Source of the DNA: Parabacteroides faecis
GTDB lineage: Bacteria; Bacteroidota; Bacteroidia; Bacteroidales; Tannerellaceae
Length of the DNA: 64,000 nt
NCBI RefSeq assembly: GCF_014647375.1
Contig: NZ_BMPB01000004.1
Coordinates: 248,001 to 312,000 of the forward strand
Direction: 5' to 3'
The notes under the pieces were generated by a model that did not search any database, was not told where the DNA came from, and saw only the letters and a list, made by a program, of their open reading frames with translations. Below, piece after piece: positions 42,330 to 51,177 of the stretch. Position 1 is the stretch's first letter. Every line of letters begins with the position of its first letter. A program made the position numbers and the translations under genes.

Positions 42330-43271
42330 ATGAGTGCACAAACTCCTTTCTTGGTGTTTTCGGGAACCAACTCCCGGTATCTTGCAGAGAAAATTTGCAA
42401 TAGTCTTGGTTGTCCTCTGGGACAGATGAACATTCAACATTTTGCTGACGGAGAATTTTCAGTTTCTTATGAAGAATCTATCCGTGGCCGCGATGTGTTC
42501 CTGGTTCAATCGACATTTCCTAATTCGGATAATCTGATGGAATTGCTCCTGATGATTGACGCTGCTAAACGTGCTTCCGCACACTCTGTAATTGCTGTAG
42601 TTCCTTATTTTGGTTGGGCCCGTCAGGACAGAAAGGATAAACCCCGTGTATCTATCGGTGCGAAACTGATCGCCGATATGTTGAGCACTGCCGGTATTGA
42701 CCGTCTGATCACGATGGATTTGCATGCAGACCAGATCCAGGGATTCTTCAATGTTCCTGTCGATCACTTATATGCTTCTTCTATCTTCCTGGATTATATC
42801 AAGGGCGAACTGCCTTTGGATAACTTGTGTATCGCTACTCCTGACGTAGGTGGTACGAAACGCGCCAGCAGCTATTCCAAATATCTGGGATTGCCGATGG
42901 TTATCTGTCATAAGTCACGTCTGCGTGCCAATGAAGTTGCAGAAATGCGTATCATCGGTGATGTGGAAGGTCTGGATGTCCTGTTGGTAGACGACATGGT
43001 CGATACAGCCGGTACGATCACGAAAGCTGCTAACCTGATGATAGAAAATGGTGCTAAGTCGGTACGTGCGATTGCCAGTCATGCTGTCATGTCTGACCCG
43101 GCTTCTACCCGTGTAGACCAGTCTGCATTGACGGAAATGATTTTTACGGATTCTATTCCTTACGCAAAGAAATGCGAGAAGGTGAAAGTTTTGTCTGTTG
43201 CCGATATGTTTGCCGAAGCGATCCGTCGTGTTTGCAGTGGCGAATCTATCAGTTCTTTATATGCTATTTAA
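42330..43271 (+). CDS. prs: Ribose-phosphate pyrophosphokinase
   Basis: A 313-residue cytoplasmic enzyme making PRPP from ribose 5-phosphate and ATP, for purine, pyrimidine, histidine and tryptophan synthesis. The metal-binding DLHADQIQGFF motif (about 130), the flexible loop near YFGWARQDRK and the PRPP-binding loop LLVDDMVDTAGT (about 218-229) are all intact. It is a single-gene unit, with its own promoter and a strong terminator. Confidence 0.98.
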   Translation: MSAQTPFLVFSGTNSRYLAEKICNSLGCPLGQMNIQHFADGEFSVSYEESIRGRDVFLVQSTFPNSDNLMELLLMIDAAKRASAHSVIAVVPYFGWARQDRKDKPRVSIGAKLIADMLSTAGIDRLITMDLHADQIQGFFNVPVDHLYASSIFLDYIKGELPLDNLCIATPDVGGTKRASSYSKYLGLPMVICHKSRLRANEVAEMRIIGDVEGLDVLLVDDMVDTAGTITKAANLMIENGAKSVRAIASHAVMSDPASTRVDQSALTEMIFTDSIPYAKKCEKVKVLSVADMFAEAIRRVCSGESISSLYAI

Positions 43272-43290
43272 TTAGCAGGATTAATGATAT

Positions 43291-43326
43291 AAAAAGGCTG
43301 CCGTCTGTTGATGGCAGCCTTTTTTA
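43291..43326. terminator. Bidirectional terminator after prs
   Basis: AAAAAGGCTGCC (43291-43302) and GGCAGCCTTTTT (43313-43324) form a perfect 12-bp stem between prs and the convergent regulator gene, followed by more T residues. Confidence 0.9.
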
Positions 43327-43342
43327 TGTTTGATCCTTGGGG

Positions 43343-43624
43343 TTATCCGATATAACCTTTCAGGGCGTTTACGTAATTCTCGAAAGCTTGCCGTCCTGTA
43401 GGTGTTATCCGGCAGGTCGTACGGGGTTTCTTTCCGACAAAGCTCTTTTCTACTTCTATATAACCGGCTTCGCTCAGTTTATCTATCTGCACACTCAGGT
43501 TGCCGGCCGTTGCCTGTGTCTTTTCTTTCAGGTAGACAAAATCCGCCTCCTCGACCGAAAGAAGTATAGACATCACGGCGAGCCGTAATTGGGAGTGGAG
43601 TAGCGGATCTAGTTCTTTAAACAT
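43343..43624 (-). CDS. Small winged-helix transcriptional regulator
   Basis: A 93-residue DNA-binding protein that is almost only a winged helix: helices at HSQLRLAVMSILLSVEEADF, recognition helix in TAGNLSVQIDKLSEAGYIEV and the wing at KSFVGKKPRTTCRITPTG. This single-domain (HTH_34, MarR/PadR-like) form is common in Bacteroidetes beside membrane proteins. Its gene overlaps the membrane-protein gene by 16 bases. It is the natural candidate to bind the two palindromes at 47327 and 47407 that control the same gene group; this is inferred, not shown. Confidence 0.9.
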   Translation of the reverse strand: MFKELDPLLHSQLRLAVMSILLSVEEADFVYLKEKTQATAGNLSVQIDKLSEAGYIEVEKSFVGKKPRTTCRITPTGRQAFENYVNALKGYIG

Positions 43625-44238
43625 TGTTTCTTGGCTTTATGATTGACGATATGTCCGGGTATGATCATCATAAACACGAACGATAAACCGAAGTAAAGAT
43701 ACCATAAAGTGGTCGCTTTTTCACCAATCATCAGCATGGTAAGCATATAGATTGCGATAATAAAAGCGATCAGAGGTGTATAAGTCATCCAGCGCTCCTG
43801 TATGATAATTCCGGTAATGGAAACGCCGATTCCGCAATAAATCAAAGAGAGCGGCAGCATCAGGATAAAGTCGATATACCGGGCGAAACTAAATTCGATG
43901 ATACCGATCGTCAGAAAAGTAACGATGAACATCCAGCCCATTACCTGCCATACCTGAGAAATGACTTTGTCGGTATAAGTCACGACTCTGGGCGGTTTCT
44001 GTCTTTGTCTGTAAGACATTATCGGCCACATGACGAACATCAGCATCCATCCCCAACTCCATATAAAGTTGTGTGTGAGGTTGACTAAAGCAAATAAGAT
44101 GATTGAGAGGGTAGTTGTGAAATACCCCCAGATCAGCATGTAATTCCCTTGTCCGATCTCCATGTTTTTCTTACTGGAACTTATCATTTGTGTGATGAGT
44201 GCCAGGCTTTCTTTTTCGTTTAATGTTCTTTCTTCCAT
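43609..44238 (-). CDS. Integral membrane protein of unknown function
   Basis: A 209-residue protein with about six hydrophobic segments (YMLIWGYFTTTLSIILFALV, FIWSWGWMLMFVMWPIM, VMGWMFIVTFLTIGII, LMLPLSLIYCGIGVSITGII, LIAFIIAIYMLTMLMIG and WYLYFGLSFVFMMIIPGHIV) and a charged N-terminal 25 residues. I do not recognise a function. The gene has its own promoter at 44279-44309 and overlaps the downstream regulator gene, a pairing seen with transport or stress-response membrane proteins in this phylum. Confidence 0.85.
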   Translation of the reverse strand: MEERTLNEKESLALITQMISSSKKNMEIGQGNYMLIWGYFTTTLSIILFALVNLTHNFIWSWGWMLMFVMWPIMSYRQRQKPPRVVTYTDKVISQVWQVMGWMFIVTFLTIGIIEFSFARYIDFILMLPLSLIYCGIGVSITGIIIQERWMTYTPLIAFIIAIYMLTMLMIGEKATTLWYLYFGLSFVFMMIIPGHIVNHKAKKQCLKN

Positions 44239-44278
44239 GATTTTATTTATTTTTTATTTCGTTCTTAATATGTTTGTT

Positions 44279-44309
44279 CAAAGATAATGGCATTGTTTTT
44301 AACAGTCAA
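44279..44309 (-). promoter_or_regulatory. Promoter of the membrane protein-regulator pair
   Basis: On the minus strand TTG (44307-44309), a 20-base spacer and TATCTTTG (44279-44286): a full Bacteroidetes promoter, located between the outer-membrane barrel gene and the membrane-protein gene. It lets the regulator be made independently of the upstream operon. Confidence 0.75.
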
Positions 44310-44319
44310 TCATTCCGGT

Positions 44320-46692
44320 TTATTTTTCGTTTAACCGGTTTCTTTCCGAGTCGGAACTTCGTTCCACCGTTTTCTTTTTGATCTTCTTGCCGCTGTTGAA
44401 GTTCCAGGTCAGGGAGACTTTGAATGTACGTCCCAGGCTGCCGCTTTCGTAATGGCTTCGTGTCGTATATGCATCGATATGACTCACGAAATTATTGTAG
44501 CGGTTGAAGATGTTGTTGACCGATGCCGTTAACAGGAAACGGTTGCCGGCGAATTTTTTTCGCGCGGACAGGCTGAATATATGGCGGGAGGCGATTTCAC
44601 TGTTCCCGGAATATAGGCGGCTTGTTCCGTTGTACTGAACTTCCAGCGTGATATCTTCCGGTAATCGGAAAGACGTGTTCACGTTGGCAAAGGCTAGATA
44701 ATGATGTGCGAAAGCGGCTTCTTCCGTCATGCGGATATCTTGCTTTACGCCTACGAAATTAGCCGTCAGATCGAGCCACGGGGTCGGTTGCAGCGGTATG
44801 TTGGCTGCGACGAACCAATGGTTTTCGATGTTATGGTTCTCATAGGTGATGTAGGATATGTCCGGATCGGTTGCATCTTGTTTACAGAATTCGCGGATCA
44901 AGTCGTGGTGCAGGCTACCGCCGATAGTCAGTGTATAACGGTAATTGTAGACTATGGTGGCGCTGAAACGGTTGATATACGTTGGTTTCAGATACGGATT
45001 GCCGATGTTATAGCTGTAATCGGAAGTCTGAAGGCGGTTCGGATTGAGCGTATAGAACGCCGGACGTTCGATATTGCGGGCATATTGTCCGACAAGCATC
45101 CATGTTTTCAGGTTGTTGAAAGCGTATGTGATATTCAGATTCGGGAAAAGATCGAAATAATCCCGGTCGATGTGGTCGCTTTTATTGGAAGTACGGGTAT
45201 ATTCTCCCCTTACTCCTGCGATGAACGACCAGCGGTTGACATCGGCAGAAAAGGATGCGTATGCCCCGAAGATGTTCTCTTTATATTCGAGCGCATATCC
45301 GTATCCCGGGTTTACGTTCCATTGTTGGTTTTCCGACAAACCTTCGTAGCATGCGTTATCGTCCATGAATGTATAGGTGTACTTCAGGCCGGTGTTCAGC
45401 GACATCCCCTTTTTGAGATACTTTTTGAGCGAGATGTCCGAAGTGACGATCTGGTAGGTTGCATCCGAATTGCTCCTGTATGTACTGTCTTTATTCCATT
45501 CTTTCTGCATGGTGTAGTAGTTGTTCTTTCCGGTTGACTTTTTATTGGCGTAATCCGTGATCAGTTTAAGGACGGAACCTTTATTGTCGAGCTTATGCAG
45601 GTAGTTTGCCGTGGCGGATAATGTATTATAGTCGTCTTTCTGATAATAATCTCCTGTACTGTTCAATAGAAAACCTTGTTTCGTTAATTCCGTTTCGCTG
45701 TAAGAACTACTTTTGGAAACTTGTCCGATATATTCTATTTCTGCACCTATACTGTTAAGTGTGTCGATTTCAAAAATGGAGCTGATACGTCCGGTTCCGT
45801 AGTTCGAACGGGTATCGAATTCGGAAAGACTCGAAAAACGGTCGCTGTCGTTCGTGTATTCTCTGGAGGAAGTCATTTCGCTATTGTTCTTAGGTGTGAA
45901 AGAACCTGATGCTGCTGCATTTACCGTCCATTTCCCCATACGGGCGTTTAATGTCGCGGAAGGCAGATAACGGTTCAGGGAAGATGATAAAGCCGTCCCC
46001 ATCATTATATTTCCCTGCACGCCGTTGTACTGTCGTTGCCGGAGTGTGATCGAAATGATCCCGCCACGGGAACTGGCTTCATATTCTGCCCCGGCAATGG
46101 GAATGACTTCTATCCGTTTGATCTCTTCTGATTTCATGGAACGTAAGTAGGAGAGAAGTTCTTCGCCGGTGAGTTTAATCTCTCGGTTGTCGACAAATAC
46201 TTTTGTACCCTGCGCACCATTTATGGATATGTTTTCGTCCGTCAGCCATACGCCGGGAGCCTGTGAGAGTAACTCGGTTCCGTCTTTGCCACTGGAAGGG
46301 GAAACGGATAATATGAAGCGATCGGCTTTTCGTTCAATGTTTTTAGCTTGTACCACGACCTCTTTCAATGCATAGGAGGATTGTTTCAGTGAAATTGTAT
46401 CGGGGTGGGAGAGCGGTAACCGAATGGTTTTCCGCACCGGATCGTATCCGAGACATTGGGTGACGACGGTATAAGTTCCGTTTTCTACTTCCAGTTTGAA
46501 GTCACCTTCATCATTGGTCGTAACTCCGGCTTTCTGTATATCATCTTTCAGCAGAACAATGGTGGCATATTCAATCCTTTTTCCCGGTTCATCCGTTATA
46601 TGTCCGGAGTAAACCGTCATTCCTGCCGGCTTTTGGGCTATGCCCGAAAAGCTGGCAGCGAAAAAGAACAGGAGAAACGAGGTACTTTTCAT
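44320..46692 (-). CDS. TonB-dependent receptor-like outer-membrane beta-barrel protein
   Basis: A 790-residue protein with a signal peptide (MKSTSFLLFFFAASFSGIAQ). A carboxypeptidase-like regulatory domain (about 28-110, GHITDEPGKRIEYATIVLLK) and a plug (about 115-215, SAPGVWLTDENISINGAQG) are followed by a long beta-barrel that ends FKVSLTWNF. It is the outer-membrane beta-barrel family (OMP_b-brl_3) related to TonB receptors but not to SusC, and has no SusD partner. The C-terminal tail is basic (KKIKKKTVERSSDSERNRLN) and may be an extension beyond the barrel. It lies four bases after the DUF2141 gene and probably shares its transcript. The ligand is unknown. Confidence 0.92.
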   Translation of the reverse strand: MKSTSFLLFFFAASFSGIAQKPAGMTVYSGHITDEPGKRIEYATIVLLKDDIQKAGVTTNDEGDFKLEVENGTYTVVTQCLGYDPVRKTIRLPLSHPDTISLKQSSYALKEVVVQAKNIERKADRFILSVSPSSGKDGTELLSQAPGVWLTDENISINGAQGTKVFVDNREIKLTGEELLSYLRSMKSEEIKRIEVIPIAGAEYEASSRGGIISITLRQRQYNGVQGNIMMGTALSSSLNRYLPSATLNARMGKWTVNAAASGSFTPKNNSEMTSSREYTNDSDRFSSLSEFDTRSNYGTGRISSIFEIDTLNSIGAEIEYIGQVSKSSSYSETELTKQGFLLNSTGDYYQKDDYNTLSATANYLHKLDNKGSVLKLITDYANKKSTGKNNYYTMQKEWNKDSTYRSNSDATYQIVTSDISLKKYLKKGMSLNTGLKYTYTFMDDNACYEGLSENQQWNVNPGYGYALEYKENIFGAYASFSADVNRWSFIAGVRGEYTRTSNKSDHIDRDYFDLFPNLNITYAFNNLKTWMLVGQYARNIERPAFYTLNPNRLQTSDYSYNIGNPYLKPTYINRFSATIVYNYRYTLTIGGSLHHDLIREFCKQDATDPDISYITYENHNIENHWFVAANIPLQPTPWLDLTANFVGVKQDIRMTEEAAFAHHYLAFANVNTSFRLPEDITLEVQYNGTSRLYSGNSEIASRHIFSLSARKKFAGNRFLLTASVNNIFNRYNNFVSHIDAYTTRSHYESGSLGRTFKVSLTWNFNSGKKIKKKTVERSSDSERNRLNEK

Positions 46693-46696
46693 GGTA

Positions 46697-47071
46697 TTAT
46701 TCGCTTGAAGGATAATATAATTTAAGCTTGACTGTCTCTTCTTCTTTTTGAGTTTTGCAATTTTTCATGACATATCCTTCGGCCGGTTTATGGTCGTCTG
46801 TGAAATCCATTTTATGATTGCCGTTCTCATCGTGGAAGACTGAGAGGTCGAACTGTTCCCATTCTACGTTTTCGAGCGTGACGGTGGCTTCTCCTTTTTC
46901 AGGTTTAGCCATACCGTATACAGGTTTGCTTTCTTTTCCTGACTGGGCCATGACGAGGATCATGCCGTTATCTCCCCGGATATTACTGATTTTTACTGTA
47001 ATGGTCCGCGACCAGGCCATGCTGCCGGTAAAAAACATTGTCATGATAATTAGTAATATTGTCTGTTTCAT
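46697..47071 (-). CDS. DUF2141 secreted protein
   Basis: A 124-residue protein with a signal peptide (MKQTILLIIMTMFFTGSMAWS) and a single beta-sandwich-like DUF2141 domain (RGDNGMILVMAQSGKESKPV, then FDLSVFHDENGNHKMDFTDD, a loop with calcium-like acidic spacing). Function of DUF2141 is not known; such genes often accompany outer-membrane barrels. Its start overlaps the 2TM gene stop by four bases (ATGA), so translation is coupled. Confidence 0.85.
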   Translation of the reverse strand: MKQTILLIIMTMFFTGSMAWSRTITVKISNIRGDNGMILVMAQSGKESKPVYGMAKPEKGEATVTLENVEWEQFDLSVFHDENGNHKMDFTDDHKPAEGYVMKNCKTQKEEETVKLKLYYPSSE

Positions 47072-47292
47072 TTTTCTTCCTCCTCTTCTTTAATCATATA
47101 ATGACTAGCGATCTCTAATCCCAGATTGATGCCCCAACCGGCTATTACCCACAAAACCCACCAGTAATATGGACTTGTGACATAATTAACTACTGCCAAA
47201 AAGCTGCATATAACGATATAGCGGAGGATATTCATTTTCAGCTGTGCTGGAAATGAATTGTTTTTCTTGTTTGAGTTTACTGTTGCTTCCAT
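47068..47292 (-). CDS. 2TM-domain small membrane protein
   Basis: A 74-residue protein with two hydrophobic segments (ILRYIVICSFLAVVNYVTSP and WWVLWVIAGWGINLGLEIAS) and an acidic tail (KEEEEEK), matching the 2TM domain family often found as part of or next to two-component or LytTR systems. No such system is nearby. First gene of the minus-strand group, read from the operator-bearing promoter at 47395. Confidence 0.8.
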   Translation of the reverse strand: MEATVNSNKKNNSFPAQLKMNILRYIVICSFLAVVNYVTSPYYWWVLWVIAGWGINLGLEIASHYMIKEEEEEK

Positions 47293-47326
47293 TGTTGTTC
47301 TCTCTTTAATTGTTGTTTGTAAATAA

Positions 47327-47341
47327 GTTTATATTATAAAC
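47327..47341. promoter_or_regulatory. Palindromic operator 2 (in the leader)
   Basis: GTTTATATTATAAAC is a perfect 7+1+7 palindrome and the same site, up to flanking bases, as the one in the promoter spacer at 47407. It lies in the transcript leader of the 2TM gene, 80 bases from operator 1. Confidence 0.75.
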
Positions 47342-47394
47342 CATAGATGGATTAAAAAAGTGCAAGGAGCTACGCGTTTCTCACTTACACATCG

Positions 47395-47426
47395 CAAATA
47401 TAAAATGGTTTATAATATAAACCAAA
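47395..47426 (-). promoter_or_regulatory. Promoter with palindromic operator 1 filling the spacer
   Basis: On the minus strand TTTG (47423-47426), a spacer of exactly 20 bases and TATATTTG (47395-47402): an ideal Bacteroidetes promoter. The palindrome GGTTTATAATATAAACC (47407-47423 as written) occupies nearly the whole spacer, so a bound protein would block RNA polymerase. Likely bound by the regulator encoded at 43343. Confidence 0.85.
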
Positions 47427-47532
47427 TAAAACAGAAAAAAAATAGACTGATCTGGTATAAATTTATTTTTCTATCCTATCTGATGTAGATTACATGGCGT
47501 ACTAAATGAAATTACTATGGCGGGAAATCAGT

Positions 47533-47620
47533 GGTTGATAACCATCAACCGAACGGCTGATAATTATCAACCATGCGGTTGACGGTTATCGGCCGTATGG
47601 CTGACAATTATCGGCCATTA
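47533..47620. repeat. 22-bp-period array, core GGYTGAYA, each unit an 18-bp dyad
   Basis: Cores GGTTGATA (47533), GGCTGATA (47555), GGTTGACG (47577) and GGCTGACA (47599) are spaced exactly 22 bases apart. Each unit is a palindrome-like 18 bases (for example GGCTGATAATTATCAACC) with a four-base linker. It lies in the 0.6-kb non-coding stretch 47293-47903 between the 2TM promoter and the toxin remnant, the rest of which is AT-rich with no gene seen. Confidence 0.8.
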
Positions 47621-47684
47621 AAAACTACTTGGGAAAAATGAGGATAGTTAAGGTGGAATTGGTTGTTAGTTAGTGTTTTAGATG

Positions 47685-47721
47685 AAAAAAGAGTACGTTC
47701 TCAAACAACGTGCTCTTTTTT
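47685..47721 (-). terminator. Hairpin with U-runs on both sides, after the toxin remnant
   Basis: AAAAAAGAGTACGTT (47685-47699) and AACGTGCTCTTTTTT (47707-47721) pair with one G-U, around a seven-base loop. It directly follows the stop of the toxin remnant on the minus strand. Confidence 0.8.
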
Positions 47722-47724
47722 ATA

Positions 47725-47850
47725 TTAAAATAGATCGGCATGAGAACCGGTATCTGTGAATAGAAGTATTAATTCCGTATCATTTTGGTCCCATACCATC
47801 AACCAGTCCGATTGTATATGGCATTCTGTTTTTAAAGTTGTTGTTTCCAT
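47725..47850 (-). pseudogene. Truncated YafQ/RelE-family toxin remnant
   Basis: A 41-codon frame on the minus strand, ATG at 47850 to TAA at 47725. Its residues TECHIQSDWLMVWDQ and the end TDTGSHADLF match the C-terminal third of YafQ-type mRNA interferase toxins, in which a pattern like ECHI-P-DWLLI and an ending HSDLF are characteristic. Full toxins are about 90 residues; the N-terminal half and any antitoxin gene are missing. It is followed by an intact terminator. It is most likely a decayed toxin gene, though a short peptide could still be made. Confidence 0.7.
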
Positions 47851-47903
47851 AGTTGTTTATATTATAGTCTGATACAAAGATGAGTATAATTATTGACAAA
47901 GGT

Positions 47904-48980
47904 TTATTTTTCTTCGTCGATTATCATACCGCTACCCAGGCAGAGATGATGGTCTTTGTCGTAGACAACACCGTACTGGCCGGGGGCAATTCCCTGTATT
48001 TTGTTCTCGGACTCGATGCGATATAAATCTCCGATACGGCGGATACGTCCCGGGGTAAAGTCCGGTGTATGGCGGATTTTGAAGGTGATCTCCTTCTCGT
48101 CGGTGAATTCTCCCCACGGGTCTTCGGTGATGAAGTCGAAACCGTGCAGGTTGATCGTTTTGCCGTATTGTGTTTCCGGGTCGTAGCCGTTGGAGACGTA
48201 GATGATATTGCGTTTGATATCTTTCTTGATAACGAACCAGGGGCCGCCGCTCAATCCAAGACCTTTGCGCTGTCCGATCGTGTGAAACCAGTAACCGTTG
48301 TGTTTACCTAAGACTTTACCTGTTTCCAGTTCGACGATCTTGCCGACACGTTTTCCCAGGTAACGTTCGATAAAGTCGTTGTAGTTGATCTTGCCGAGGA
48401 AACAGATGCCCTGGCTGTCCTTACGCATGGCACTGGGTAGCTTCTGTTCGGCGGCGATGGCGCGTACTTCGGCTTTCATCAGGTGCCCGATCGGGAACAT
48501 CAGCTTCTGGATTTGCAGACGGGTAATCTGTCCGAGGAAGTCGGTCTGGTCCTTTACCGGGTCTTTAGCGGTAGAAAGCCATACTTTGCCGTCTATCTCG
48601 GTCGTTGTGGCGTAATGGCCGGTTGCGATCTTGTCGAAGTCTTTTCCCCATTTCTCTTCGAAGCAGCCGAACTTGATGAATTTGTTGCACATCATGTCCG
48701 GGTTGGGAGTGAGGCCGCGCTTCACCGAGTCGATCGTGTAGCTGACAACCTTGTCCCAATATTCGTCATGCAGGGATACCACTTCGAAGCGGCAACCGTA
48801 TTTACGTGCTATATAAGATGTTATTTCTATGTCTTCTTCGGCAGGACAGTCGATATATCCGTCTTTATCTTCCATACCGATACGGATATAGAAGATGGTA
48901 GGATCGTATCCTGCCTCCTTCAACTGATGGACAACTACAGAGCTGTCCACACCTCCTGATACTAATGCTGCTATTTCCAT
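47904..48980 (-). CDS. mnmA: tRNA-specific 2-thiouridylase
   Basis: A 358-residue cytoplasmic enzyme that puts sulfur on C2 of uridine 34 in tRNAs for Lys, Glu and Gln. The ATP pyrophosphatase loop SGGVDSSVV (about residues 8-16) and the two catalytic cysteines, in [12 protein letters not shown] and SQGICFLG, are present, and the C-terminal beta-barrel closes the protein. Many Bacteroides have more than one mnmA-like gene; this copy has all key residues. It is divergent from the DPP III gene. Confidence 0.96.
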   Translation of the reverse strand: MEIAALVSGGVDSSVVVHQLKEAGYDPTIFYIRIGMEDKDGYIDCPAEEDIEITSYIARKYGCRFEVVSLHDEYWDKVVSYTIDSVKRGLTPNPDMMCNKFIKFGCFEEKWGKDFDKIATGHYATTTEIDGKVWLSTAKDPVKDQTDFLGQITRLQIQKLMFPIGHLMKAEVRAIAAEQKLPSAMRKDSQGICFLGKINYNDFIERYLGKRVGKIVELETGKVLGKHNGYWFHTIGQRKGLGLSGGPWFVIKKDIKRNIIYVSNGYDPETQYGKTINLHGFDFITEDPWGEFTDEKEITFKIRHTPDFTPGRIRRIGDLYRIESENKIQGIAPGQYGVVYDKDHHLCLGSGMIIDEEK

Positions 48981-49001
48981 TCTTTCTAAATATATCGGCT
49001 A

Positions 49002-49059
49002 CAAAGGTACAAAATATTAGGGTGATATTCCTATGGCTTCGATTTATTCGTTACCTTTG
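49002..49059. promoter_or_regulatory. Divergent promoters of mnmA and the DPP III gene
   Basis: TACCTTTG occurs on the minus strand at 49002-49009 (toward mnmA) and on the plus strand at 49052-49059 (toward the peptidase), both matching the -7 consensus. Confidence 0.7.
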
Positions 49060-49116
49060 CAGGAGAGCCTTTCGTTGTAATACTTCAGAAAAAACAAAAG
49101 AGTTATTATAAATAAT

Positions 49117-51174
49117 ATGAGAAATACAATAGTATCGCTTATGACAGCAATGGCATTGACTGCTTGTGCTGGTCCGAAAGAAAATAAAGGACAGGCACCG
49201 CAGGGGGATTTTAATTATGTGGTAGACCAGTTCGCCGACCTGCAGATTCTTCGTTATCAGGTTCCCGGATTCGAGTCTCTTTCATTGAAACAAAAACAGT
49301 TATTATATCATTTGTCGCAGGCTGCGCTGATGGGCCGCGATATATTCTTTGATCAGAATTGTCGCTATAACCTGCCGATCCGTCGCACACTGGAGACGAT
49401 TTATACAACGTATAAAGGAAACCGGGAAGATGCGCAGTTCAAGGCGCTGGAGACTTACCTGAAACGGGTGTGGTTTTCAAGCGGCATCCATCATCATTAT
49501 GCAGAGGATAAGTTTGTTCCCGGATTTACACCTGAGTTTTTTAAGAGTTGTCTGGAACAGGTAGACGTGACCAACCTCCCTTTACGTGAAGGGCAGACAC
49601 TGGAGCAGTTTGTCGCTGAGATATTTCCGGTGATCTTTGATCCGTCCGTATTGGCGAAACGTACCGTGCAGAGCGGTGATCAGGATCTGATTCTGGCATC
49701 CGCCAATAATTACTATGGCGGAGGTGTTACCGAGAAAGAGGTGGAAGGCTTTTATACAGCCATGAAAGCGGGAAAAGATACTATCACCCCGATTTCTTAC
49801 GGTCTGAACAGCCGTTTGGTAAAAGAGAACGGAAAGATCGTTGAGAAGGTATGGAAAGTCGGCGGCCTTTATTCGGCAGCCATCGAACAGATAGTCGGCG
49901 AGTTGCAGAAAGCCGTGGTTTTTGCCGAGAACGATACACAGAAAGCGATCATTGAAAAACTGATCGAATACTATCAGACGGGCGATCTGAAAACGTTCGA
50001 TGCTTATTCCATCCTTTGGGTAGAAGATACGACATCCGATGTGGACTTTGTAAACGGTTTTATCGAAACCTACGGCGATCCGCTGGGAATGAAGGCTAGT
50101 TGGGAATCTACCGTGAACTTTATCAACAAGGAAGCGACAAAGCGTACAAAGATTATCAGCGATAACGCACAATGGTTTGAAGACCATTCCCCGGTAGACA
50201 AACGTTTCAAAAAAGAAAAGGTGAAAGGGGTAAGTGCCAAGGTGATTACCATCGCTATGCTGGGAGGCGATTGTTATCCGGCAACTCCGATCGGCATCAA
50301 TCTGCCGAATGCAGACTGGATACGCCGCGACCACGGTTCGAAATCAGTTACTATCGAGAATATAACGGAAGCCTACGATAAGGCTTCGCAAGGCAATGGT
50401 TTTAGCGAAGAGTTCGTTTGGAGTGACGTTGAACGTGAGGCGTTGAAGAAATACGGATTTATCACGGATAATTTACATACGGATTTACACGAATGTCTGG
50501 GACATGGTTCCGGTAAACTGTTGCCGGATACGGAATCCGGAGCCTTGAAAGCGTACGATTCTACACTCGAAGAAGCTCGTGCCGACCTGTTCGGACTGTA
50601 TTATCTGGGTGATCCGAAATTAGTGGAATTAGGTTTGGTGCCGGATGCAGAAGCATATAAGGCAGAGTATTATAAGTATATTATGAATGGCCTGATGACA
50701 CAACTTGTCCGTATCGAAGCCGGTAAGAATGTGGAAGAAGCCCACATGCGTAACCGTCAGTTGATTGCCCAATGGGCCTACGAGAACGGTAAAGCCGATA
50801 ATGTGATCGAATATAAGAAACGTGACGGTAAAACATACGTAGTTGTAAACGATTACGAAAAACTCCGTAATCTCTTCGGTACGTTACTGGCTGAAGTACA
50901 GCGAATCAAGAGCGAAGGCGATTTTGCAGCCGGAAAGAAACTGGTGGAAGATTATGGCGTAAAAGTAGACCAGATATTACACGACGAGGTGCTTGCCCGT
51001 TATGCCAAACTGAACCTGGCTCCTTACAAAGGTTTTGTGAACCCGGTTATGAAAGAGGTGAAGAACGATAACGGAGAAGTGACCGATATCGTCCTCGATT
51101 ATACCGAAGGCTACACGGACCAGATGCTCCGTTACAGTAACGATTATTCATTCCTCCCATCTTACAACGACTAA
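49117..51174 (+). CDS. Dipeptidyl peptidase III (M49 zinc peptidase), lipoprotein
   Basis: A 685-residue protein with a lipoprotein signal (MRNTIVSLMTAMALTACAG). The M49 signature HECLGHGSGK (about residue 458; HEXXGH form) binds zinc with the Glu of LEEARADLFGLYYL about 30 residues on. The length and the HECLGH variant match the characterised Bacteroides thetaiotaomicron DPP III as I remember it. It removes dipeptides from the N-terminus of short peptides, here in the periplasm. The next gene starts three bases after its stop, so the two are co-transcribed. Confidence 0.94.
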   Translation: MRNTIVSLMTAMALTACAGPKENKGQAPQGDFNYVVDQFADLQILRYQVPGFESLSLKQKQLLYHLSQAALMGRDIFFDQNCRYNLPIRRTLETIYTTYKGNREDAQFKALETYLKRVWFSSGIHHHYAEDKFVPGFTPEFFKSCLEQVDVTNLPLREGQTLEQFVAEIFPVIFDPSVLAKRTVQSGDQDLILASANNYYGGGVTEKEVEGFYTAMKAGKDTITPISYGLNSRLVKENGKIVEKVWKVGGLYSAAIEQIVGELQKAVVFAENDTQKAIIEKLIEYYQTGDLKTFDAYSILWVEDTTSDVDFVNGFIETYGDPLGMKASWESTVNFINKEATKRTKIISDNAQWFEDHSPVDKRFKKEKVKGVSAKVITIAMLGGDCYPATPIGINLPNADWIRRDHGSKSVTIENITEAYDKASQGNGFSEEFVWSDVEREALKKYGFITDNLHTDLHECLGHGSGKLLPDTESGALKAYDSTLEEARADLFGLYYLGDPKLVELGLVPDAEAYKAEYYKYIMNGLMTQLVRIEAGKNVEEAHMRNRQLIAQWAYENGKADNVIEYKKRDGKTYVVVNDYEKLRNLFGTLLAEVQRIKSEGDFAAGKKLVEDYGVKVDQILHDEVLARYAKLNLAPYKGFVNPVMKEVKNDNGEVTDIVLDYTEGYTDQMLRYSNDYSFLPSYND

Positions 51175-51177
51175 GCT

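Noticed and set aside
44701-45537. 278-codon plus-strand open frame inside the outer-membrane barrel gene
   Set aside because: Shadow frame; the minus-strand barrel has signal, plug and barrel motifs across the same bases.
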